From contig JBIKIW010000042.1 of NCBI GenBank assembly GCA_044361365.1, forward strand, positions 1 through 12,396: DNA of 12,396 nt, read 5' to 3'. The stretch comes from JBIKIW01 sp044361365. Its GTDB lineage: Bacteria; Patescibacteriota; JACMRA01. A model generated the notes under the pieces. The model saw only the letters and a list, made by a program, of their open reading frames with translations, was not told the DNA's origin and ran no database searches. A program made the position numbers and the translations under genes. Below are positions 1 to 5,868 of this stretch, one piece after another; the stretch's first letter is position 1, and every line of letters starts with the position of its first letter.

Positions 1-920
1 CTTGTTCGTAAAACACACCTTTGAGCTACAACTTGCCCCAAAATCTTTTGCTCAGTTAATTTGGTGGCAATATTCAATTTATTTACTGATAAATTATTTT
101 GATTAGAAGTTAGTAAACTTGTTTGAGCTTGAGCTGTTCCAAGCCCACTTGTAACTAATATCCCATCATGATCGTATTTCCAAGAATCTACTGAGCTTAA
201 AGTTAAGACATTTTTTGAGTTATTTTCTTTGATTGACCAAATTTCTACCGTTCCTTTTCTGTTTGAATCTGCATAAACAAATAAATAAACTTGTTGATTA
301 ATTCTTCGAATTTCAAAAGACCTAAAATCAATAGTTGGTTTTATTTCAGAATATTGCTGACTGTTACTTAGTCTTGAAATATTAGAGCTAGTTAGAATTT
401 TGATAGAATTTTCTTCTTGAGTTGCAAAAAAGAATTTACTGTCATCAGTTGGAGTAAGATAATTAATATCCGGTGAAAGTTGTAAAAATTGTTTATTATT
501 TGAAAAATACAAGGTTGTTTTTCCATCTTCATTGAGTATTAAATTTTGCCCACTAGTTTCTACGTTTCTGAGTATAAATTCAGGACTTTTTTCTATTTTT
601 TGACCGCTAAGTGTAAGTTTAAGATTATCACCTACATAAATTGGTTGGTTTTGGGAATTGAAGAAAAGTCTTTGTGGTAATAATAAAGTTTGAGAGTCTA
701 TTTTTTTTAATTGAGGTGCTGTAGTAAAAACATTTTCATCTACAGCCAGAGAGCTGGTTGAACTTGAAGATTGAGAAATTGTTTTAGATTTTGGTACGTT
801 GTTAAGGGATATTAAACCAAAAGAAAGTACAGCTAGCAAGGCTACAACTACAACTACAAAAATAATTTTTTTAGTATTTGTATCTAAACCCTGCCACCAA
901 AGAGAAAATTTATCAAACAT
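1..920 (-). CDS. Membrane-anchored extracytoplasmic protein, 3' end outside window
   Basis: The frame is open from an ATG at 920 to the left edge (306 codons, C-terminus missing). Residues 1-18 are a short cytoplasmic head, residues about 19-40 (KKIIFVVVVVALLAVLSFG) are a single membrane helix, and a Ser/Thr-rich linker (about 48-58) leads into a long extracytoplasmic region. That region has alternating strand-like segments such as LFVYADSNRKGTVEIWSI, which resemble beta-propeller blades, but I cannot count blades and no family is recognised. The start lies only 3 nt after the stop of the upstream pilin-like gene, so the two are probably co-transcribed and the start has no Shine-Dalgarno site. 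Its likely role is as a surface or secretion-apparatus partner of that gene; this is inferred from position and topology only. Confidence 0.75.
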   Translation of the reverse strand, partial: MFDKFSLWWQGLDTNTKKIIFVVVVVALLAVLSFGLISLNNVPKSKTISQSSSSTSSLAVDENVFTTAPQLKKIDSQTLLLPQRLFFNSQNQPIYVGDNLKLTLSGQKIEKSPEFILRNVETSGQNLILNEDGKTTLYFSNNKQFLQLSPDINYLTPTDDSKFFFATQEENSIKILTSSNISRLSNSQQYSEIKPTIDFRSFEIRRINQQVYLFVYADSNRKGTVEIWSIKENNSKNVLTLSSVDSWKYDHDGILVTSGLGTAQAQTSLLTSNQNNLSVNKLNIATKLTEQKILGQVVAQRCVLRT

Positions 921-923
921 AGT

Positions 924-2045
924 CTAAACAGAATTTTTTATAGATGGGTCGAATTTGCAAGAATTACCTACAATCATCTCAAATTGCAATAAATTAGGGC
1001 CAGCAGAGGTTGATCTTAAACAGTCATTAAATCTTACATAATAATTAGCTAAGCTCTTGTCTGCACAAGCATCAAACTGATATAAAGCAGATTGTTTTTG
1101 GCTATTTTCACCTTTAAAATACATTGTTCTACAACTGTTTTTACCAGTTGCCGTAGCTGATACAGTAGGTGTGGTTGCATAAGCTTGAAGTACTTTTAGG
1201 GTGCTGACTTTGTTATTATTGCTTCCGTTGTCAACAGCAACATCTCCTTTATCGTTAATAGTGTATTTCTTACCATTGTCGCAACTAAACTCTTTTTTAT
1301 TATCCGCAATTGCAGCATCTCTAGATCCCTGGCATTCATCTGATAAAGTCACTCCATTACTACCTCCATTGTCAACAACATCTCCTTTATCGTTAATAGT
1401 GTATTTCTTACCATTGTCGCAACTAAACTCTTTTTTATTATCCGCAATTGCAGCATCTCTAGATCCCTGGCATTCATCTGATAGGGTAACTACATTACTA
1501 CTTCCACTGCTACTAACTTTACCGCCACCTCCTCCGCCTCCGCCGCCACTTGGAATCCCACTAGCTTTTCTAAGACCTTCTAGACCAGATAAAAAATCTA
1601 AACCCGTGGCAGCAGGGTTAACCAAAGACAGAATTGCCCCTGGTAAGCTAATCAAAATCACTCCAATAATAAGATTTCTAATTCTATCTCTCAGATTTTT
1701 AGCAGAATTCACCTCTTGGCCTGGAATATACCCTTGAAGCGTATCTTTAGCAGTCATAATTCCACCTAAAATAATTCCGAAAATTAATAAAATTATGGAT
1801 ACTTGTTGAATGCATTTGATCAAAACCTCCGCACCTTTAGAATTACTTCCTGCCCCGGAGGTGACTTGGGGGGCACATGCTTTGAAAGAAATCAATTCAC
1901 CGCTATTAGTCTGAGTATCGTTACTCTGAGCTTTAACTGGCAAACTTCCAAAAACTAAGATCAAAAAGCTTACACAAGCCAAAGAAGTGACCAAATTTAT
2001 AATGGTTTTTTTAATAAAACTAACTCTATTTTTGTTTTTATTCAT
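924..2045 (-). CDS. Secreted type IV secretion pilin-like (VirB2/TrbC-style) protein with duplicated Cys module
   Basis: The protein has 373 residues. Residues 1-40 form a signal peptide ending VKAQ, with a lysine-rich start. Residues about 78-98 (QQVSIILLIFGIILGGIM) and 122-145 (NLIIGVILISLPGAILSLV) are two membrane helices separated by a charged loop. This is the layout of the two-helix T4SS pilin family common in CPR genomes. A run of nine glycines (about 172-180) then links to a C-terminal part containing two copies of a module that starts DECQGSRDAA and includes EFSCDNGKKY, with two cysteines each, followed by a Cys-containing tail. The modules are unusual for pilins. The start is the ATG 11 nt after a good promoter -10 box; no Shine-Dalgarno site is seen. 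It is the first gene of a unit with the membrane protein at 920. Family assignment rests on topology, not on close similarity, so it is tentative. Confidence 0.7.
   Translation of the reverse strand: MNKNKNRVSFIKKTIINLVTSLACVSFLILVFGSLPVKAQSNDTQTNSGELISFKACAPQVTSGAGSNSKGAEVLIKCIQQVSIILLIFGIILGGIMTAKDTLQGYIPGQEVNSAKNLRDRIRNLIIGVILISLPGAILSLVNPAATGLDFLSGLEGLRKASGIPSGGGGGGGGGKVSSSGSSNVVTLSDECQGSRDAAIADNKKEFSCDNGKKYTINDKGDVVDNGGSNGVTLSDECQGSRDAAIADNKKEFSCDNGKKYTINDKGDVAVDNGSNNNKVSTLKVLQAYATTPTVSATATGKNSCRTMYFKGENSQKQSALYQFDACADKSLANYYVRFNDCLRSTSAGPNLLQFEMIVGNSCKFDPSIKNSV
1238..1483. repeat. In-frame tandem duplication, 108 bp identical, period 138 bp
   Basis: Positions 1238-1345 and 1376-1483 are identical over 108 bp with a 138-bp period (46 codons). 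The match continues imperfectly beyond the identical block (1346-1368 against 1484-1506). It lies inside the pilin-like gene and duplicates the two-cysteine module. The spacers differ by a few substitutions and a 3-bp indel, all keeping frame. Confidence 0.95.
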
Positions 2046-2056
2046 TTGTTAAATTT

Positions 2057-2085
2057 ATTATGTAAAACTATCTGCTTTTTGCCAA
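2057..2085 (-). promoter_or_regulatory. Sigma-70-type promoter of the pilin-like gene
   Basis: On the minus strand, TTGGCA (2085-2080) and CATAAT (2062-2057) are separated by 17 bp. The ATG at 2045 is 11 nt beyond the -10 box, so the predicted transcript would have a leader of about 5 nt. Confidence 0.6.
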
Positions 2086-2162
2086 GCAAAATTTTGTATT
2101 AGAGATAACCTTTTTAGACACAGTCAAACCTTAATTAAGCTAGATATTTCAAGTGTAAAATT

Positions 2163-2182
2163 TGATGCACTCAAACCTAAAA
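2163..2182 (-). mobile_element. Right-end fragment of MITE-like repeat copy C
   Basis: On the minus strand, TTTTAGGTTTGAGTGCATCA matches the right end of copy A (TTTAGGTTTGAGTATATCA at 10351-10369) apart from two bases. It is cut from the rest of copy C (4574-4668) by the IS200-like element. Confidence 0.6.
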
Positions 2183-2192
2183 TGAGCCCCCT

Positions 2193-2212
2193 CCCCGACC
2201 AAAGGGTCGAGG
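2193..2212 (-). repeat. Subterminal hairpin of the IS200-like right end
   Basis: CCCCGACC and GGTCGAGG (plus strand) form an 8-bp stem with one G-T pair and the 4-nt loop AAAG. Position and GC richness against an AT-rich background fit the subterminal hairpin recognised by Y1 transposases. Confidence 0.65.
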
Positions 2213-2828
2213 TATCTGCTTAGCTCCTAATACATATCTTCAAACAGGTCTGTGTACTGGTTTGTAATTTTTACCTTGGTTTTTAACATAGTTTGAAATT
2301 GCTTTTTCATTTCCATGTTTTCCTACGATGTTTGCGTAGTATCCAGATGTTTCCTCCCCATAGTTTCTTCTTTATTTCTTGATTTGTTATGAATAGTTGT
2401 AATGGATTTTATTATTGTTACTGATAGCATTGGAACTGATTAGATCAGTAAATGTGCGTGATCTTCATCGGTTCCTATTTCTAGGAATGTTATCTCGTAG
2501 TTTTCAGATGTTTCTAAGCAGGTTTGTTTTAAGCTTTTATCTATTTCTTGCGAGAATATCTTTTTTCTATAGAACCCATTTGATTACTTTTGCCTAGCTA
2601 ATCTTTTAAATTGAAGTCTGATCGTACAGAGTTGAAGTTTTGCTATTGAAGTTTCGATAAATTTCTCACAATTTTCCCATAGTATTCTGCATTTCTCACT
2701 CCAGCTGTTTGATCATTCAATTGCCCATCCTTTATGAACTGGTTTGAAACCTGGGTTGTTTTTATCTTTACTAGGTTTTGGGGTAATTTGTGTTCTAATC
2801 TTGCTCAGAATTTGAGGAAATCGGCTAC

Positions 2829-3882
2829 TCAGTAAAAAAGTGTGCTAGGATAGCTTGTTAAATTGATGTATATCCACTAAACTAACAAAAGATAAATTTA
2901 AAATTATCTCAGGCCTTTTTTAAGCTTAAATTTAAACCAAAATCAGATATGTTTTTACGAAAAAAAATTGTTGTCCGAAGTGTAAAAACAATAAAGTTTC
3001 TAAAGATGGATTTAAAAACAACAAACAACAATTTGAATGTAAAAAGTGTGGGTGTGGATTTGTAAAAAAAGATAATAGTTGGATAGGTTTAGCATATCAA
3101 GATTATGCTATTGACAAACAAACCTACCAAGAACTAGAAGTTAAATTTGGATTTAATGAAAAACAATCCGTAAATATTTTGATAAATTGAATAGTCTGAA
3201 TAGCTTGAATAAACAAAAAATATTCCAAAGAGCTACATCTAAAAAAATCAATTTAACAGTTGATACAACCTTTTTTAAAGGGAGGTGTGGTTTTGGTGTT
3301 ACTGTGTTTAGATCTTAAAGTAAAAACATTTACTGGAATTATTGTGAAAGTGAATAACTAATAGAATACCAAAAAGTTTTAGATATAATAGATCAACAAT
3401 ATCAAGTAATTAGCGTTACTATCGATTGTAGAAGAGGTTCGAGGCAATTGATCCAAAGAAGGTATATTTTTAATGTACCAGTTCAATATTGTCATTTTCA
3501 CCAAGTACAAACAGTTACCAAATACACTACTAAAAAGCCTAAAACAGATTGTGGAAAAGATTTAAGGAATTTGATTTTAGAACTTAAAAATCTAAACAAA
3601 AAAGATTTTATCAAGAAATTTAAACAACTAACTCAAACCTACAATGATTTTTTAAAAGAAAAGCTTTTAGATCTATTAAAAACAACTTTCCATATTTATT
3701 TACCTTTCAAGAGTATCCAGAGCTTAAAATTCCCACCACAACTAACTCAGCAGATGGGTAGTTTTGGACAATGGAAGAAAAAGTTTAAACTTCATAATGG
3801 GATTAGTAGAAACAGAAAAATGCAAATGATTGATAAAGTTTTAGCCAATAACAGTGGTTGATTTAGCACACTTTTTTACGGA
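2829..3882 (+). mobile_element. Innermost IS element with perfect 16-bp inverted repeats
   Basis: GTAAAAAAGTGTGCTA at 2832-2847 and TAGCACACTTTTTTAC at 3864-3879 are perfect inverted repeats; with one mismatch they extend to 19 bp. They bracket one transposase pseudogene on the plus strand. The element splits the IS5-like transposase between KQIY and PQIL. The flanks carry similar GGAAAT and GGAATA, perhaps a decayed target duplication, but the outer limits are uncertain by about 10 bp on the left. Confidence 0.8.
2949..3861 (+). pseudogene. Zinc-ribbon DDE transposase (IS256/MULE-like), decayed
   Basis: The N-terminal part has a four-cysteine zinc ribbon (CPKCKNNKVS, then FECKKCGCGF) and a short helix-turn-helix-like stretch. 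A frameshift near 3175 leads to the catalytic part: NLTVDTTFF with the first Asp, VISVTIDCRRGSRQL with the second, CHFHQ, and a C-terminus of SFGQWKKKFKLHNGISRNRK ending in TGA at 3861. Two in-frame TAA codons (after VFRS and after CESE) interrupt it. A 1-nt loss in the poly-A run at 2960-2967 separates the likely ATG (2949) from the zinc-ribbon frame, and a deletion removes part of the region before SFGQW. The CHFHQ pattern resembles transposases common in CPR genomes; the exact IS family is uncertain. Confidence 0.75.
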
Positions 3883-4573
3883 ATAAATTTGTTTAAGCTC
3901 TATTTCCAACTTTTCCTAATGGTAACCATTATCTAAAAGTATTGTGATCTTCTTAGTATTTACTGGCTTCTGTTTGAAGTAGCTAAGATTATTCACCAGT
4001 ATTTGAACTAAATCTTTATCATCTGAAATATTGACAGGCGTGCAGTGAATAAACAAGATATTTCCTAAAGTATCCATACAAAGATGTCTTTTGATACCAT
4101 TGGTGAATTTGTAACTACAAAATCTCTTTACTAATTTTTCCCCAAGTCCCATCTTTTTTCCATTTATTAAACCAGTAAAAAACTGTTCCTGTAGGTGGTA
4201 AATCTTTGGGTAAATCTAACCATTTACAGCCATTTACGAGTTGATAGTATATCATTACAAATTTCATGTTTGCTCCATTTTGCAGGTTTAGTTTGAATAC
4301 TAGATCTTGGTAGAAAAGGACTGATAGGATTGAACTCTGACTTTGTTAAATCTGTTGTGTAAGCCATAGTGACTTACTGTAGAGAATTTCTTAAAAGATT
4401 TCAAATGGGTTCTTTAGCATGAAATACTAAGTGATACATTAGTAGGTTTTTGTTGCGGTTTTTGAGGATATGTTCGGACATTTCTTTTTCGATACACAAC
4501 TTTTATCTAACGCACTAAGTTTAGCAAGGGAAATTACCTCACAGGCCTAGAAGGTCAAGGAATTTGGGGGAGG

Positions 4574-4668
4574 TAAAACATACAAGCAGAAGATTACAAC
4601 TGTTTGAATGATAGTTGAGTTTTATAGGCTTTGAGTATGTGTTTTGGAGTGGGCTCTGGTATATAAGC
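4574..4668 (-). mobile_element. MITE-like repeat copy C, left part with hairpin
   Basis: Read on the minus strand, this aligns throughout with copies A and B, including CTCAAAGCCTATAAAACTCA and CATTCAAACAGTTGTA. The hairpin arms are ACATAC and GTATGT (4578-4583 and 4635-4640). The outer left end (CTTATATAC near 4667) resembles the CTGATATAC end of copy A less clearly. The right end lies at 2163-2182 beyond the IS200-like insertion. The rest of 4669-4789 holds no feature I can support. Confidence 0.65.
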
Positions 4669-4789
4669 TGCACGAGGTATAGATGTCTAATTTATGAAGG
4701 TTTTTGGTATAAAATCCATTTAAAAAATTAACCCAAATAAGAAATTATTTCTATTCAAAATATAGCTACCTAGCAAAAACTTTGCTCGA

Positions 4790-5866
4790 TTACTGCTTGG
4801 CTCTTTTTACACTCCAAATAATCTCTAAAAGGTTTCCATACTCCAAAATATTTTCTACGTTATTAATCTCAAAATTGCTTCGATTGTCTTTAATTAGCTT
4901 GTAAGGGTGTAAAACATAACTACGAATTTGACTTCCCCACTCAGCACTTTGAAGTTCGCCTCGTAATTCTATCCTCAAATTTTCTTGTTTTTTAGCTTCC
5001 ACTACGGCTAATTTATTTTTTAGATATTTGATAGCGATTTGGCGATTTTGAACTTGACTTCGCTCGTTTTGGCAAACTACTGTAATCCCAGTTGGCAAAT
5101 GAGTTACTCGCACTGCAGAATAGGTGGTATTTACACTTTGACCTCCCTTTCCACCGGCCATGAAAACATCCCATTTAAGATCTTCTTCAGGAATATCAGC
5201 AATAGAAACTTCTTCTTGCACATTATCAGGAATAACCTCTACAAGAGCAAAACTAGTCTCACGAGTGTGAGCTGAATTATACGGAGAAAGTCTAACTAGT
5301 CTATGCACCCCAGCTTCTTCTTTCAAAAAACCATATGCTTTTAAACCCTTAATTTCTAAAGTGGCGGATTTTACCCCACCTTCTTCTCCACTAGAAAGAG
5401 AAATCAAAATCACCTGCCAATTCATGTTTTTGGCAAAACTTTGATACATTGCTAATAGCATTGCTGCCCAATCCTGAGCATCAATCCCGCCAGCGCCACT
5501 GTGAATAGATACTAACGCTCCCTGATCATCAAACTTACCATTTAAAAATTTTTGATTTTCTAGTTCTATTTTTTGATTTTCTAGTTCTTTATAAATCTTT
5601 TCTGATTCTATCTCCTCACCCAATTCCCGAGCAATTTCTAAATTTTCTATAAGATTTTGAAACTTTTCCAATTTCTGAAAAACTCCTGATTTAGAAGATA
5701 AATCTTGGTTTAATTTGGTGGCTTTTTTTTGATCATTCCAAATATCTGGAGACTCCAATTCTTTTTTTAAAATTTCAATTTCTTCCTTCAATTTTCCCAA
5801 TGAAAAACTTTCCAAAAGTACTTTGGACGACTTTAAAAAATCGTTTAATTCTTGATCCAAAATCAT
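4790..5866 (-). CDS. prfB: Peptide chain release factor 2 (RF2)
   Basis: RF2 reads UAA and UGA in the ribosomal A site and triggers release of the finished protein. The 358-residue product has the coiled N-terminal helical domain (1-110), the motif GAGGIDAQDW (124-133), the stop-recognition tripeptide as SPY (194-196) where RF2 normally has SPF, and the catalytic GGQ (241-243) in GKGGQSVNTTYSAVR. The C-terminal helical region is complete, and length is normal for RF2. The ATG at 5866 is chosen over a TTG at 5872 that overlaps the previous stop. There is no programmed +1 frameshift site: the frame is continuous from the start. It follows the baseplate-J-like gene, whose UGA stop ends 2 nt before this ATG, so translation is probably coupled. 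No clear terminator follows. Confidence 0.95.
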   Translation of the reverse strand: MILDQELNDFLKSSKVLLESFSLGKLKEEIEILKKELESPDIWNDQKKATKLNQDLSSKSGVFQKLEKFQNLIENLEIARELGEEIESEKIYKELENQKIELENQKFLNGKFDDQGALVSIHSGAGGIDAQDWAAMLLAMYQSFAKNMNWQVILISLSSGEEGGVKSATLEIKGLKAYGFLKEEAGVHRLVRLSPYNSAHTRETSFALVEVIPDNVQEEVSIADIPEEDLKWDVFMAGGKGGQSVNTTYSAVRVTHLPTGITVVCQNERSQVQNRQIAIKYLKNKLAVVEAKKQENLRIELRGELQSAEWGSQIRSYVLHPYKLIKDNRSNFEINNVENILEYGNLLEIIWSVKRAKQ

Positions 5867-5868
5867 GC

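Larger units (their letters stand above)
2584..4367 (-). pseudogene. IS5-family DDE transposase, split and decayed
   Basis: The 5' piece starts at the ATG at 4367 (MAYTTDLTKSEFNPISPFLP), the N-terminus typical of IS5-family transposases. After a frameshift near 4250 it continues YYQLVNGCKWLDLPKDLPP and FYWFNKWKKDGTWGKI. It then jumps by deletion and frame change to KFTNGIKRHLCMDTLGN and ILLDNGYH, followed by a TAG where Leu is expected and EKLEIELKQIY up to 3883. The 3' piece resumes left of the inner element as PQILSKIRTQITPKPSKDK and KGWAIE, a TGA in place of Arg, then SNSWSEKCRILWENCEKF, ending in TAA at 2586-2584. The segment carrying the first catalytic Asp appears deleted. The open frame 3916-4152 is only a surviving slice of this gene. 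Confidence 0.85.
2572..4412 (-). mobile_element. IS5-like element with 12-bp perfect terminal inverted repeats
   Basis: GAACCCATTTGA at 2572-2583 and its reverse complement TCAAATGGGTTC at 4401-4412 are perfect 12-bp ends. They sit exactly where the Y1 transposase frame is broken, and removing the element restores GCT AAA TAT AGA. Without the inner element (about 1.05 kb) it is roughly 0.79 kb, close to small IS5-family elements with an internal deletion. No target duplication is visible. Confidence 0.8.
2240..4481 (-). pseudogene. tnpA: IS200/IS605 Y1 (HUH) transposase TnpA, split and decayed
   Basis: The 5' piece, 4481-4413, encodes 23 residues ending LLMYHLVFHAK. The 3' piece, 2571-2240, resumes with YRKKIFSQEID. 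Joined, they give HAKYRKK, the usual start of the Y1 fold. The 3' piece contains DEDHAHLLI with the HUH histidine pair, then an in-frame TAA where a Gln codon (CAA) is expected before SVP. IIKSIT, KKLWGGNIW and GYYANIVGKHGNE follow in shifted frames. NYVKNQG, with the likely catalytic tyrosine, comes last before the TGA at 2242-2240. An IS5-like element separates the pieces. With a nonsense codon, at least two frameshifts and a 1.8-kb insertion the gene is certainly dead. The functional enzyme would cut and rejoin single-stranded element ends. Confidence 0.85.
2183..4573 (-). mobile_element. IS200/IS605-like element, decayed, carrying nested insertions
   Basis: The limits are deduced from the repeat it interrupts. 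Copy B at 11927-11950 reads TTTTA directly followed by ATTTAG, whereas here TTTTA (4578-4574) and TTTTAGG (from 2182) are separated by the element. The element therefore runs from the CCTCCCC end at 4573 to CTCA at 2183. Insertion just after a short T/A-rich motif without target duplication is normal for this family. A strong hairpin lies near the right end (2193-2212). A weak one (4546-4560) is near the left end. The element holds only a broken Y1 transposase gene and no TnpB. Confidence 0.65.

Noticed and set aside
1201..1737. A 178-codon plus-strand open frame opposite the pilin-like gene
   Set aside because: Leucine, serine and proline runs are the shadow of the glycine-rich and duplicated coding region on the other strand.
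2415..2597. A 60-codon plus-strand open frame
   Set aside because: It lies opposite the IS200-like transposase remnant and shows no features of a protein.
3448..3861. A 137-codon open frame that could be called a separate gene
   Set aside because: It continues upstream in the same frame through two TAA codons and, after a frameshift, a zinc ribbon; it is the surviving 3' part of the innermost transposase.
3916..4152. A 78-codon open frame
   Set aside because: Its sequence is the middle of the split IS5-family transposase, and homology continues beyond both ends.
2584..4367. UGA recoded as glycine, as in some CPR lineages
   Set aside because: The UGA in the IS5-like transposase stands where Arg is expected, the same pseudogenes contain TAA and TAG, and RF2, which reads UGA, is encoded intact here.
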